Shown: positions 12,503 to 25,756, counted from the stretch's first letter. The stretch: DNA of 64,000 nucleotides from Crocodylus rhombifer (GCA_038503035.1 JAVSML010024697.1:1-64000), one strand, 5' to 3'. Translations and numbers: made by a program. Notes: generated from the sequence alone by a model not told the origin.

Positions 12503-12819
12503 TTCTAATGGACTTGCAAAATCCCACATTTGTAAAGCTACAATAACCTCCTGAAAGTTAGCAACCTTATGCCATGAAGAGGCAATATATTTTCTATGAT
12601 GGTGGTCACTTTATGCATTTCAACAGTTAATGAGTTTGTCTGTGCCTAATAAGTATGCAACATCAGATAACAGTCAGGGTTGTCAGCTTTCAGATAGCTA
12701 CTGTCATAGACAAGGCAAGACTCATGATAATGAACTAATCATGGGTGACTGGTGCCTCCCAAGTCTGAGAGGAGCACCAGCAGGGCACGACTGGGGAGGT
12801 CCCTGTCAAACATTCCCTT

Positions 12820-13540
12820 TCAGTGGTGGCATACCTCCTTTCCTGGTCGTTGAGTGTAGGCTACTGGTCTTTCTGCCTCTTCCACTTTCTGGGACAAGAC
12901 TGCTCCCAATGCCCGGCCTGACACGTCAACCTGCAGGACGAAATGTATTGAGAAATCTGGCATGTGTAGCACCACCTCCTTGCAAAGAGCCCGTTTAACT
13001 TCCTTGAAGGCGCTCCTTTGTTCCTCTTCCAGTTTGATTCTGTTTCTGTTCCCCTTGATTGTATTTGTGAGAGGGGCTATGAGCTCTGTGAAGTGGGGAA
13101 TGAACTGCCTATAGTAGCTGGCTAGGCCTAGAAAGGCCCGCATTTGCTTCTTCGTTTGTGGGACCATGTACCTCCTGTATAGCAGTCACCTTGTCAGCCA
13201 AAGGTTTGATTTGGCCTTGCCCTACTAAGAATCCGAGTTATTTCATCTCCGCTTGCCCCAGCATACACTTCTTAGGGTGAGCTGTTAGGCCTGCCTGGAC
13301 CGCCCTTAGGTGCTGGTCCCACATTTTGATGTACACCCTGATGTCATCAATGTATGCCACTGCATGTTGGTGATGGGGCGCCAGTATTCAATCAACCTCT
13401 GAAAGGTTGCTGCCACCTTGCTGAGGCCAAAGGGCATCCTACAAAACTCATACAGGCCTCATGGCAGAAGGCCACCTCTGTTTCTCTGCAAAAACTCTGC
13501 TCTGTGACAATTTGGTTAGGATGGGCCCTGCAGAGGGTAC
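12820..13540 (-). pseudogene. Ty3/gypsy pol fragment (reverse transcriptase/RNase H), decayed
   Basis: The - strand reads the RT active site YIDD (codons at 13354-13343) and then the connection region MRAFLGLASYYRQFIPHF. The start of RNase H follows (VLQVDVSGRALGAVLSQ, where DASxxALGAVL is usual). Stops and frameshifts break the frame, and no integrase follows, so it is a dead fragment. Confidence 0.85.
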
Positions 13541-13599
13541 ACACCTTACCCTATCTCTTTAGATAAACTGAGCTGGATACATTCCTGAGCAAGGCGGGG

Positions 13600-13823
13600 G
13601 GCAGGGGGAACCTGCTCCCTCTGCCTTTGTGACTGGTGTCACATACCTGGGTGAGGGGCTTGGGCTTCCTGGTGACCTAGAGACTACCAGTCTGTCCAGC
13701 AACTAGTGATGCATTTCAAATTGTTGGCTGACAGCCAACAGGTGCTGGCTTCCACTGGACCAGGTAGATGAGGTCATAAGGCCTATATAAGTTAAGGCCT
13801 GCCCAGGAGGAGGTGCGGCAGCC

Positions 13824-13867
<44 letters not shown>

Positions 13868-14300
13868 TGGACCATCTAAAACTTGCTTGCTCTCTCTCTC
13901 AAAACTCATGATCCAGGAACTACCTGCCTCCGGAGGGAATCTCCATCTACCTCTGGATGATACTTCTGAGTAAGCTACCTGACATCTAACTAGATGTATA
14001 GCTTTCAGTAACTCAGATATGTGCTCATGGCGGCGTAGCTCAAAGGCTAACCTGCCATGCCAGTTTGCTTTATCGGATTTCTCTGATATTGCTCTACCCT
14101 GTCTGTACTCTATTCCAACCCTATACCTTGTAACCAATGAAGTTCTCCCTTGTACCTAGCATGGGAGACTTATTGGGAGTGGCTCTAGATTATGCCTTTA
14201 GGGTCCCCTTGGTTCAGCTAACTAAGGGAAACCACTACTTGTACTTCTGACTGAGAGAAGCACCCCAAGTTCTTGAAGTGAATCAAGTACCCTCAAGGGC
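13600..14300 (+). mobile_element. LTR-like segment with TATA box and (GA)n tract
   Basis: TATATAA at 13784-13790 is followed 40 bases later by a (GA)n run (about 13827-13860). An LTR-type start (TGTCACATACC at about 13629) lies upstream. It sits between the pol and gag-like pieces of the - strand gypsy element. Its end is not defined. Confidence 0.35.
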
Positions 14301-14939
14301 TACTAGGCCTACGTTTCCCAGAGGGCGCAGAGCCAGAATCGAGCCCATCCCTGGGTGGTGGCAGTTTTACCTCCAGGCTAGCGGGTGTGCTCCAGGAAAG
14401 GGGCTGGCCAGATGTGAGGCACCCTCGGGGAGGCACTTGGAGCCTGGAAAGTGGTCGGGCACAGTGAGGTGGGTGGCTCAACGGAGAAGCACCCCCTACT
14501 GGCCCGCCACAAGCCCCACAGAGTCCCAGAGTCCTTTCATCACTTAGGACATAAAGTTCGTACCCTGATCTGTGGTGGCCTGGGCAGGGCCCACCAACAG
14601 CACTCTGACCTTTACTGCCCATCTGGATTTGTCCAGGCCTGCGGCTGTTGCGGCTTGTTCGAAGCTTTCTAGGACACTTCGGGGTCATCTTCTGCTGACA
14701 CTTTCGGGATTCTTAAATCCACCATGTTCCAACTTATCAGCTGTTGCTGCTCCAGCACTTGTTCGTCCAAGGCCATTCATCGGTTCACTTGCTGGTGGTG
14801 TCATTGCAGGATCTGCACCATGAGGTTTAGGGTCTGCTGTATAGTATTCATTCCTGCCATGGGTCCTGCCTATGCTTCCATTGTCTGACCGAGCCCTGGG
14901 ATTGGTTCGTCCTTTCCAGCCAATGCACCAATTTGTCAC
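14300..14939 (-). pseudogene. Gag-like fragment of an LTR retrotransposon, decayed
   Basis: The - strand frame starting near 14939 and broken by several stops contains AATAAGLDKSRWAVKVRVLL-like text, typical of a gypsy Gag N-terminal region. A TGGTGC sequence at about 14920 on the - strand, next to a CCAGTGACA LTR-type end, could be the primer binding site. It probably belongs to the same internally deleted element as the pol fragment at 12820-13540. Confidence 0.45.
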
Positions 14940-16330
14940 TGGTAAGTGTTGTAAGGCTTTGGCCCCCTTTTGGTCAGTGCCTTTTCCCCTAGTGATATCA
15001 GGGTGAGACTGCAGTCTGGGGCCACCTAGATGGTTTCAAGCGCTGCCCCTAATCACCTGCCATGACTCTGATGCTGATTTGATGGGGAGGTCCCAAAGGG
15101 GTTGTGACGATGGTCTTCCTTTGTGGGGCTCCAAACCTCCCTTTTACCCCACCCTTACCACGTCCATGTTCCGGGAAGAACATGCTCCTTGTAATCTTCC
15201 CTGGGATAATCTCGTCTCATCTGCATGACCCGCCTCAATTGGTTGGGTCTTTCTAGCCATCAGTCTCTCCCGAGTTGATCCCTGGTCTTCCCACCGACTT
15301 TTGGGTAACTAAAACCTGCCCCGGCCTGGGGTAATGATAACTTAGGAAATTCTTAACTAAAAGAGATGTCTGGCGTTTGCTGATGGGTGCCTGGGATTCT
15401 GGCTCCCTGGACCCTTCTGTCCCCCTGGGACAGGAGAAGGAATTTATCCTTTCTTCGAGTATTCTTCCCAGGGACCTGCTGACCAGGAGTTGATCACTTC
15501 TGATCCCACTACCTGGTGGTATTTGCCGCTTCCCTATAGGGCTCTGAGCCAGCCGCTGCCTGCTCCTCCCTCTTCGCCCAGCTGCCCACAGGGTTTTCCC
15601 TTTGCTCATTGCCCTTCCCCTCTGCAGTACCAGAACTCTCCAGCGCAGCTATGTCTTTGTCCGGAGCTGCAGGGCAGAACTGCTTCTCCCTGCTGTGGCC
15701 CTCTGGCAACCTTCGGCTCCCAGAGCCTGGAATCTCTGTTCTCTCAGCTGGGCTTCCCCGGCTCATGCTGGTGCTTCCCACCCCACGCTCCATTCTGCTG
15801 TTGCCACACACATCTCCTGGCTGGCATACCGCTCCTCTTCCCCAGGGCAGCTGGTTCTCTCCCCAGCTGCCTTTTGAGCAGCCTGCGCTTCCATGAGGCC
15901 TCGCCCCTGGGGTTTGCCGATCCAGAGGCTCAGGCAGCTGTGGAACTGCCGAGCCTGTGGCATTTCCCCGCAGCTGCCGCTTGTCCCAGTCCCTGCCATA
16001 ATTATTGGCGCTCATCAGGCGGAGTCCCAAGACGTGGGGGGGGGGGGGGGGGGTTCTACTTCCCCTCTCGCAGTCCCCAGTGGCCGATTTTTGCAGCAAT
16101 TGGGGGGGCACCAGTGGCCGGTTGTCAAGTGTGCCAGTGGCATGGTGGTGGCAGAAGTGCCAACACTTCTGTATGCTGCACAGCAGTGTTGGAAGTGCCA
16201 GGACTTCCACTGCTGGCACTTTAGCCGCTGATATCCTGCCAGCAGAGCCAATTTCAGGGGGGCACAAGCACTCTCTGTGCCCCTCTACTAGCCAAAGCAC
16301 TTGCTCTTGGGGGGACACCAGTGCTCCCTC
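14940..16330. other. GC-rich repeat-like region with a long G run, function unknown
   Basis: GC-rich, with an 18-base G run (about 16037-16054) and several overlapping open frames on both strands. The longest (16318-15509, -) gains proline codons from the G run. The right part has local inverted segments around GCACAGCAGTGTT (about 16178). It could be LTR or MITE sequence; no defined ends were found. Confidence 0.3.
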
Positions 16331-16792
16331 TACATGTCACCTATGGGGATAACTCTGTAGCTTGGAAGTAAACTCTGCAAGGATTTCTATTCTCAAGTTC
16401 TACTACTGCAGGTTTCATCATGTCTACAGGATGTTCTCTCACATCAGTATACACTTGTTCTCCAGAATTTATATCAGCAGTTCATGAACTGTACAGTCCC
16501 AGAACAGTGACCCTTGTCTGTCACCTGGATGTCTTTGTTTTTTCATAGCTCACTGTTTTCATTTAAAAGCAGGTCACACAGGTCTGTTAACTGTTGCATG
16601 ATAGCAGTTTATTGGAACTGCTTCTCCTGACATAGCAATATTAACAATAACTCTTCAGTGCAGATGAGGACTTGGAATGACGTACATACTTGGTAGTAGG
16701 CAACACGATATAGCATTAGGATATGTGAATTGTTAGACTACAGCAGATGAAGGAGGCTGACATAGGATACACGCAGCCTCCCTTACAGTTTG

Positions 16793-16802
16793 NNNNNNNN
16801 NN
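16793..16802. other. Assembly gap (10 N)
   Basis: Ten undetermined bases just upstream of a CR1 fragment. The real gap length is unknown. Confidence 1.
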
Positions 16803-16839
16803 AACGTGGAGGTAAGAAGGAAAAAGTGAAACAAATTGG

Positions 16840-17262
16840 ATAGTGGATGCCAGGAAAATATAACCTAGACAGGTTACAGGGGTGGGTGGATGAGAATAAG
16901 ATGGGATTCAACACCAACAAGTGCAAGGTGGTGCACCTGGGGAGGAAGAACCAGCAGCTTACATACAGGTTGGGGAACTCCCTTCTTGTCAGTGCAGAAG
17001 CAGAAAAGGATCTTGGAGTCAACACTGATGCCAAGATGAACATGGGCTGGCAGTGTGGGGATGCAGTCAGGAAGGCCAACTGTACCTTGTCATGAATCCA
17101 CAGATGCATCTCTAGCAGGTCCAAGGAGGTGATCCTCCCCCTCTATGCGACACTGGTCAGGCCGCAGGTAGAGTACTACATCCAGTTCTAGGCGCCACAC
17201 TTCAAGAGGGATGTGGACAAAATGGAGAGGGTCCAGAGGAGGGCCACTCGCATGGGGGGGGC
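16840..17262 (+). mobile_element. CR1 LINE reverse-transcriptase fragment
   Basis: Reads NLDRLQGWVDENKMGFNTNK, then KVVHLGRKNQQLTYRLG and DLGVNTDAKMNM, then across a stop into [21 protein letters not shown]. These are the C-terminal CR1 RT blocks. It is truncated at about 17262, where a G-rich unrelated sequence begins. Confidence 0.85.
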
Positions 17263-17335
17263 TCAGCCCCCTGATCATGCAGTGGGGGGCAGCAGGGGTT
17301 GCCCCCAATGTGGCAGGAGCTGGTGAGACACGTGG

Positions 17336-17370
17336 TTTTTTTTGTTTGTTTGTTTGTTTGTTTTTTTTCC
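17336..17370. repeat. (TTTG)n tract
   Basis: A T-rich tetranucleotide repeat, TTTG in about five units flanked by T runs. Confidence 0.8.
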
Positions 17371-17429
17371 GAAGTCCTGGGAGCAGGGGTGGGCGGGGCA
17401 GTCATTGCTAGAGCAGGCAGGTGATGGTC

Positions 17430-18900
17430 TTCGGTGATTAAGAGATTTGAAGATTTGGCAGCAGCCAAATCAATTTGGGACAGTAATTCAAATCACCGAA
17501 ACGAATCACAGTCCCCCGTATTGGCTGAATCCAAAGCGAATATTAGCTGCTTTGCACAGGCCTAATACATATGTAATTAGGGAAGTACAATTGCTCCCAG
17601 ATCTATTAAAACACAATCAGGAAACAAGACATTTGAAAAAAGCTCTTAACAGTTGTAAAGGTTGACGACAAGGGAGACTACATATACTACAGTGTGCCCT
17701 CCTGGCCTCAAACAGCCGTTGGGGTGCTGCCTTGGCCCAAGCGGCTGGTGACAGATGTACTGATGCTTTGTGTGGCCCCTGAGGTAGGTTTATATCGCCT
17801 CGGTGGCCGCCCCCAAACTCGCCTGCCACAACTTTGAATGTATTACCTGTGGGGAGGGGGGGTGAGCCGCTGGAGGTCCCTCAGTGGTGGATACTCCACT
17901 TGACAGTTGTCTGTGGAGCTCCACCTCCCCTCCACCCCAGCCTCATGCCAACCTCCCAGCAGGACACCAGGTCTTGAGGCTGCCTTTCCTTCGGTGTAGA
18001 TGTGCCCTTGATCTCAATGCTTCCCTCAGGTTTTGTATCCTGGGCATTTTATGCCTGCGGTGGCCCACAGGCCTATTAGTTCCCTAGACCAGGTCTCTAC
18101 CCCTCTTGGACAACCAAAGAAGGGGGAAACATAAAAAAAGTAACATTAAACAAAAAAAGGGAGGAAGCTGCAACTCCAGCGTTCCTCAGCCTCACTCACT
18201 TCCCTGTGCTGGGGTCCTTTCAAGGTTGAGACTCAATTCATGAGACATGCATGCCTCATCACCACCTCTCCCTCAAAAGGGGGAAAAGAAAAAAAAAATG
18301 CATGAAACAAAATAATGGCCTGGGTACCCTATTGGGCTGTTCCACAGGCCGTACTGTCAGGATTTGATGGGGTCTCCTTGTCACCCTTCCTTGGGAGTTT
18401 CATCACCTCCACCATCACCAGCCTGTCTTCTGTATCTGGTACCTGGGCGTGTTTTTTAGGGAGATGACCTGTCGTCTCCCTTGGGCCTGCTATGGCCACT
18501 TCTTCTGGGCTGTCGCTCCCTTCACGCCACTGAATGCAGCGGCAATGCCGCTCTCCCTTGGCATTGCCTGCAGTGTCCTGCCCCTGATATCTCTCAGTTC
18601 TCAGGGCTTGAGTTCACTGTCGTCCGAGCAGAGAGACCCTGCAGTCTCTGTTGCTGCTCCCTGCCTGGATCTTCCCTCACCATACAGGCACTGGCCGCTG
18701 CCGGTGTGTAGAGCCTCCATCAGCTCTCCTGCTCCTGCTGCTCCTCCTGCAGTGATCCTTCTTATTTCCACTGGTTGGTGATTGCCCGTGATGTCATCGG
18801 CCGGCTTCAGCTGGATAAAGGCACGGGCTTGTAACCCACGTGGGCTCTACTCTTCGTTCCTGCAGTGTCGGTGTCCCGTTGCAGGTGAGTAGTTTTTTCT
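17430..18900. other. Unclassified repeat-like DNA
   Basis: 17430-17500 has short inverted segments (TCGGTGATT and AATCACCGA). 17830-18900 is GC-rich with a TATA-like GATAAAGG near 18815 and a donor-like CAGGTGAGTAG near 18883, possibly an LTR with its leader. No coding sequence recognised. Confidence 0.25.
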
Positions 18901-19499
18901 TTCTTGTTTTTCTACATGTCCCCTGTCCCTGGAGCCCCCAGGGTGCAGCTCGGGGCTCTTATCTGAATTCTTCCAGGACATACAGAAAAATATAAAAATA
19001 AAATTAAAAGGAGAAGAAAGATTAAAAATAGAAATTAGCAAGCTTTGAAAAATACTCCTGAGGACTGTGTACATTCTCTTCTCTCAGGGTTTCTCCTGAG
19101 AGAATATCCACAGTCTTTTTGGATTCTGTCTTCAGGACTACTTCAAAGATAAGGAACATAATTTTCAAGGAGATTGGGAAGCTTTGAAAGGCATTTCTCA
19201 ATCAAAAAAGTCTTACGTAAAAGGGGGAAAGGAATCTCACATGCTCTGGTGATTCGGAAAAAGAAGAAAATAAGATTTTCACAGCAAATAAATTTTTATG
19301 ATTTTGGCAGCAGAGTATTCGATTTGAAGTGTTTTTGACATCCAAGGCAGTTTTCTATCAAGGTAGCTATAAAGTTTATTTACATATATGGAATTTCCTC
19401 ACCTCCCAGTCCAGAGCAGGGTTGTTATGGGAACACTGACTATGAATACGCCTTGTTTTAACTTGCTGTCTTTGGGTATAGATATTTGTAGTCTGAGAC

Positions 19500-19850
19500 A
19501 CCAGTATATTTGTTACCAAACTTATTTCTTAATTATTAACTTATTAATGTTTCAGTGCTATTATTAAAGTTCCCAACTTATGGTCATTAATTTATTATTT
19601 ATAATTTATTATAATAACTTATAATTTATTAAAATTAATCTTTCTATATTTATAATTAATTTGGATTTTACTCTATATATTTAAATTTTATAATCCATTT
19701 ATATTTATGTTTATGATAAATTATTAATTTATATTAATTATAAATTATAATTCATTATGATTAGTAATACTTTATAATATATTTGTTTTTATTATTAATT
19801 TATTAATGTTCCAGTTGTCTTAAACCAACATCTCAAGACCTATGGCATAA
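19500..19850. repeat. Very AT-rich tract (TTAT/ATAA-type)
   Basis: More than 80% A+T, with many overlapping ATAATTTATTA-like units on both strands. It could form hairpins or act as an easily melted region. No gene. Confidence 0.8.
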
Positions 19851-20919
19851 GCGAGAGGCTGTGCCAGCATTTCTCATTATATATAATAATTTCACAAGTT
19901 GCTCAAACAACGATGAAATTTTGCTTGGGGCATAATCATGCTAAGCTAGTACATTATGAGCAGTAATTTTCTTCAAGAGGTAACTAGATCATTCTTGGCA
20001 AGAGTTTTCTTTTCTCAAAAATCCTCCTCCCATAGCTTTTTTCTTTTAGAGGAAGAGTTCTGAATTCTTCCCACCCTCTACCATGGCTCTGTCTACCATG
20101 TCTTGACAGGCAAAAAAAAAATGTGACTTGAATCATATTGATTTAACTAATGAACTCTCATTAGGATGCGGGCTTACACATTTTTCATGCATGTTAAGAG
20201 GGATTTTTCCAACCCACATAACAAGTAAAATAAGAGAACTTAGCTTGTCTTACAAAGTGATCTTCAGCCATACTGATCCTAAAAGCTCTTAGAAGATATT
20301 AGCAATGCAATTTAACCTTTATTTTATTGTATTGAAAAGACACACCTACATTTTATAGACACACCTTTTCACAAATGCAGGCACTACTCTGATCCAGTAA
20401 ATATAAGGAGCAAAGGTAATTATGGAATGTCTTACCTTAGGTGGTGTGCTTTTCTTAAATAAAATACAGAAGTCTCACTTTGTTTTTGATAGATATTGAC
20501 TATTTTCAAGTTATTTTTCCTTTTATCAAAATTTGAGGCATGCAGTGTACAATAGTACACTTTTAATGCTCAGAGAGCTGCGACCTACTTACAAATATGT
20601 ATGTACATTTTATAATTGTGTGTGTCTGTGTATAGAATCATAGAAAATCATATACATAGTGACTAATTTTTGTTTTATTATATTTAATGTAAAACCTAAC
20701 ACCAGATCTTTTTCTAGAATATCTAGTTCAGCATTTCCCAAACTTTTGATACTTGAGGCACACATGTGTGAGCCTCCTCAAGGAATGGAGGGCCCGACAA
20801 GGCTGGCTTGTGCAGAAGGAGGAGGCTGCAGAGGAACTGGGACCCTCCCCCCTGCCCAGAATTAGGAAGATCCACACCCGATAGGCAAGTACAACTAGGG
20901 AGAGATCTGGATGCCAATC

Positions 20920-22364
20920 AACGCTGAGAACTGAAGGAGATGATGGAGACATTCCAGGATGTCTTCCAAGAAACCCTAGGACTAGTGCGGGGAATCGAGC
21001 ACGAGATCAGGATGCTGCCAGGTGCACTAGTCAGGGAAAAATAGAGGCCTATACCACAGCATCTGCAGCAGGTGGTATGACAGGTGACAGAAAAGATGCA
21101 GAAGCAGGGAATCATCAGGCCGTCCTGAAGCCCATGGCGCAGTCCAATCGTACTGGTGGTCACACCTGGTGAGTCACTTTGCCTTTGCATTGACTTTCAA
21201 AAGTTAAATGCACTAGTGACCTTCAAGGCACTTCCTATGCCCCATATTGCCCACCTCGTCAAAAGAATTGGAGAGGCAAAGTATATATCCACCATCAAAA
21301 GGGTACTGGCAAATCCCAGTGAGAGCTGCGGATTGTGCCAAAACCGCTTTTGGAACTCCTTGGGGCCTGTTCGAATTCGTACATATGCCCTTCTGGCTAA
21401 ATGGAGAGGCAGCTACCTTTTAAAAGCTTACGGATGCCCTGCTGGCACCACACGTGGCATGCGTAGCAGTTAACATTGATGACATAATCATCTTCACCAC
21501 AGATTGGCCCCGGCATCTTGATGCCCTGACAGCGGTCTTGGGAGCGCTTCAAGCGGCTGGGATGACCACCAATCCCCAAAATGCACAGAAACCAAGTACT
21601 TAGATTTCATGTAGGACGGGGGACTATCTGACCCCTGGCAGACAAGGTGGAGGCAATACGTTGGTTTCAGGAACCACACAACCGTCGGCAACTCCGTTCC
21701 TTTTTGGGGCTCATCAACTATTATTGAAGGTTCATACTACACTTTGTGGAACTTGCAGCACCCCTCACGGATGCTCTCAGAGAATGGGCGTCAGGGACAC
21801 TAAAATGGACGTCCGAGATGAAAAGAAGCTTCAAAGATCTGAAGGAAGCCATGTGTCGCGAGGTGGTGGTACATACTCCTGACTTCCTTCCTTCTATTTT
21901 ACAGATGGATGCATCCAGCAGTGCCCTGGGGGCTGTCCTATTGCAGAGATGGGAGGGAGAAGAATGCCTGGTCGCCTTCGCAAGCCGTAAACTCAGCCAA
22001 GCCAAGACCAGGTATGCCACAATAGAGAGGGAGTACCTAGCTATACGCTGGGCAATTAGTATTTTAAATATTATTTGATGGGCCAGGAGATCCTGGTGGT
22101 GACAAACCATGCTCCACTGTAGTGGTTAACCAAAAAACAAAGTGAAAATACATGCATTACCCACAGGGCATTCGCTCTTCAACCATTCAAATTCACAATA
22201 ATGCACCGCCCTGGCAAGGATAACCTCGTGGCTGATTTCCTCTCTAGGTATCAGGACGGAGAAGCCAACTGAGGAGGCACGTCTAGCACATAAGGGAATA
22301 TCAGGCTATACAGAAGGTTTTAAAAGATGTCAAGATGCCACAAGGCAGCTTAAGGGGGGAGGCC
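20920..22364 (+). pseudogene. Ty3/gypsy pol remnant (RT and RNase H), decayed
   Basis: In order: an RT N-terminal part (LCLCIDFQKLNALV, where LCVDYRKLN is usual), the RT active-site region NIDD (21472-21483), and the RNase H start ILQMDASSSALGAVLLQ near 21899. Next come FASRKLSQAKTRYATIEREYLAI and finally the RPGKDNLVADFLSR block (22207-22248). Several frameshifts and stops make it inactive. A polypurine tract (AAGGGGGGAGG, 22352-22362) leads directly into an LTR, and no integrase is present between them. Confidence 0.88.
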
Positions 22365-24365
22365 TGTGGCAGCAAGAAGCCCGCGCAGGCTCTAAGGGGG
22401 CTGGGGGAAACCCTGAGAACACCCGCAGGGAACAAGCAGGCCCCCCACACCCCAGGAAACTTACCTCTGGGAGCACGGCCAGAGCTATCACTGCGTGAGC
22501 TGGCATAATGCAGGCTCTCTTAAACAGCTGCTACCATGGTGGGGGAGTGGTGGGATAATTGGCAGCTGTGGACGCCACTGTGGGATTTGTAAAAACCCTG
22601 CTGGAAGCTGGCAGTGGGGGAAGGAGATGGAGCAAGCCAGCAGGGAGCCTGCCAAGCAGGCGGTGACTTGAGAGGCTACCTGAAGCACTGGAGCTGGCGC
22701 TGCATCCACCCCAGGAGCAAAGGGGAGCAGTGTCCTGCACTGGGCTGGGGAAAATCAGTCCCCATCTACTGGCAATCAAAAGTTTTTAGAGGGGTGTCCC
22801 TCTCAAAGGGAGAAGGACACCAGACAATGGGAGCCCAGCCCTTTGGCACCAGGGACTGGGGCTCCAGCTGCCATAACAGGCAATTGACTGGTGCCGAAGC
22901 TGATGCCTGACCCCTTGGAAAAGGCGCTTACAGGGAATGGCAGAACAACAAAATCCAACTTCCAAGCAGTTAGCGGGTGGACGGGGTGTAGGGGAGGTGG
23001 AACCCCAAGGAACATTGCATCACAAATGTGAGTACCCCCGTCACCGGGACATCCCGAAAGAAGAACTCCACTGAACCCCTCCTTTTTTCCGTTAACTCTC
23101 CTGCCACGACTTGTTGAGGGGCACTCTGGTAAAGGGGGATGGTGTGGTACTCACCATGCCTGCTAGAGATGCCACACTTAGATCCACCTGAGTGTGGAAC
23201 TATCCCACCACCAATCCCACCAAAACACCTGTGGACCCTTGTTCCTGTGAAACTGCCCCCAGTCCTTCCACCCTGTGGCAGGACACCTTTGATGCCTTGC
23301 CACGTTAAAGGCAGAAAACAGGTAGCAGCCAGGTGCCTGATGAGTGCAGTCATTTTGGCCCAGTGCTGTAAGCTGGGCTGCAGTTTGCTGCAGGAAGGAA
23401 GAAGGTAACATCAGGCTGACAGCCTACTCTGGGAATATCAGGAGATAAGGGCAGGGGCTATTGGTTGGAGGTAACCCATTGTGCTGGGTAAGATGTAAAA
23501 CTGCACCCTGCTGGGGAAAGGTGGTCTGGTGGGGCTCCTGGTGGTGTGGGAAACCCCCAGGAAATGCCAGGCCACTTACCCTGACTCACCTTTCACCAGG
23601 GAGGTGCCTTATAACCCCAGCCCCACATTCCTGGTAGTGTTCTAATGAGCAGGGCTCGCTAAGGAGCCCTGACGCAAAGCTCAGGCTGGAGGAGGGACCT
23701 GGGGCTGTGCCCAGCCAGCAGGATAAAACCTGGTGGTGTGAGTGAAACCCAGAGAGAGAGATGGGTGATGACTAGAGTGGGCAAGTGAGTAGAGGCCCCA
23801 TGAATATGCGAGCGTGGAGGTCCAGTGTGGGGATAGTGGCCTGGTAAGGGGCCAGAAGCAAAGTAGGCCAGCAGTTGTAGAATTGCTTAGTCAATGCTCA
23901 GGTGAGGGTAGCGGGAGATACCCAACAGGCTGTGCTGGGGCTGACTACAGCATGGAGAGACAAGCCTGAAGCCAGGTGCGGCCAGGTGGTATGAGTGTCT
24001 CCCTGAGAGAGAGGTCAGTATGAAAGAGGCTGGGTGAGAGTCAGCAGAGTGAATGGGACCCCAGTGAGAGAGGGGTGGTGTGCAAGTGGCCCTTCAGGGC
24101 TGTAGAGTAGAGCTAGAACTGTGTGCCCAGTTTGCGCTTAGGCTGGAGAGGTAATGCACACAGAGCAACATCTGTGAGGCATGGGACCCATGGAGGGGAG
24201 GTCAGAGTGGGTATTAAGCCCCTTTTCAGCCAGTAATGGGTAGCTACCTGCCTTAGTAACAACTTTCACATTTTTTCATCAAGGTGTGGTAGATGAGTGA
24301 AGCGGGCGGTTACCCCAGGAACAGGGCATCCAGCAGAGATCCAACAAGGATGCCACCCTGCTACA
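22365..24365 (+). mobile_element. 3' LTR of the gypsy element, about 2.0 kb
   Basis: Starts TGTGGCAGCAAG right after the polypurine tract and ends CACCCTGCTACA. The ends form an 8-base inverted repeat with one mismatch (TGTGGCAG and CTGCTACA). A TATA-like GGATAAAACC lies near 23721. The length is generous for one LTR, so a nested insertion inside it is possible. Confidence 0.6.
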
Positions 24366-25750
24366 CACCTCTAATCGCACCCCGATAGTACAGGTAGCTG
24401 GGGATGCTCCCTCCACATCTTGCCCCTGCAGACTCCCCTGCACCCTTGCACTTACTGCCCTCCTCTGGCACTCCCAGCCTCCAGGGATTCCTGTGGCAGG
24501 GAGGTCTCCAGGCCTGTCTTATGAAGCCCCCAGCCTGGAAAAACTGCAGGTTGGTGCAATTGGGTGTTAGCCCAGTAATGCCCAAAGTGGCAGGAGCACA
24601 AGGAATGGCCAGGGCTCAGCCTGGAAAAACTGCAGTTCAGCATGGGAGCATGAAGAACAGTTGGGGTTCAGGACAGCAAGTGTCAGGATGCAGGGGCATC
24701 TGCAGGGGTAGTAGACACACAGATGCAGGTGGGGGCAGCAGCCCTAGCCCCTGATTGTGCATGTAGCAGGATTGGGGGTGGTTTTGTGGGGTTGGGGATG
24801 CCAGGTCCATGGTGGTGGTTAGTGGCATCAGGGGGATAGTGAAACAAGTCTACACCTAGGTGGACCTAAGTGGAAGAAAAAGGGGCCCTACATCATCGCT
24901 GCTGGTCTACTTTAGGAACTCTGTCCTACATGTCATAAAATTTGCTTAAATAGTCACTAGGATAACTCCTCAATTTGTTCTTATTAGTTCTTATTTGTAC
25001 ACGGTCAATTCAGTCTGTATGCATCCATAGTAAGTTACAAACACTCAATTTACTATCAATATGGTTATTTTGAACCCATTTATTTTTAAGTCTGTACTTT
25101 TTGGTCCCTTGCATTTTGAACCAATGAGGCTGTACTGTATCATGTATAAAACTCAACAAACCAGGCAAAAAAACAAACAAACAAGGTGTTATTTCTGAAC
25201 ATCTTGATAGTTATTTCCATACCTAAGTTACTGTTTTCAGTTAGTTAAAAACAGTTTGTAGTGCTGTGAAATAAGAGTCGTATTACCAGAAGCAGTGAAC
25301 ACACAGCAGAATGGCAGAAAAGCTGGTCTGATTATTGGAACATCAAGACGGTTAAAAAGGAGAAAAGGTCACAACAGCCTGTGAAATGAGGAGTTCAAAA
25401 GGAATCCAGGAGATTGTAATGAAATCATGCAACTTCTTCACTGCTGCCTGCCTAGAAATGCTGCTGCCACCACCAGTTGGCTTTAAAATTTGCATGGAGC
25501 AGGATCAAAGTGGGGCATGACGGCACCATGGCACCCCCTGGATCGGGCCCTGCACACACCTACGATTGACCTGTGAACGTCTGTGCACAGCTCAGTGCTG
25601 TAATCCTGCAGACGCAGTTCTGGAGCCTTTTGCAGTAGCGGTAGGCCACCTGCTCTCTCTGCTTCCCAGCAGCTCTGCATCAGCTGCAGCGTGGATGTGT
25701 CTGGGATAGCTTGGATAGTGCTGATCCCAATTCCCGCTTCAAGGAGGGGG
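24366..25750. other. Intergenic sequence, nothing recognised
   Basis: 24366-24880 is GC-rich and contains CAGCCTGGAAAAACTGCAG twice, about 86 bases apart. 24880-25480 is AT-rich and unremarkable; 25480-25750 is GC-rich with no clear coding sequence. Confidence 0.5.
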
Positions 25751-25756
25751 CTGGAC

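Noticed and set aside
15509..16318. 269-residue - strand open frame, the longest in the upstream region
   Set aside because: GC-rich, crosses an 18-base G run that yields a proline string, overlaps long frames on the other strand, and has no recognisable domain or splice context.
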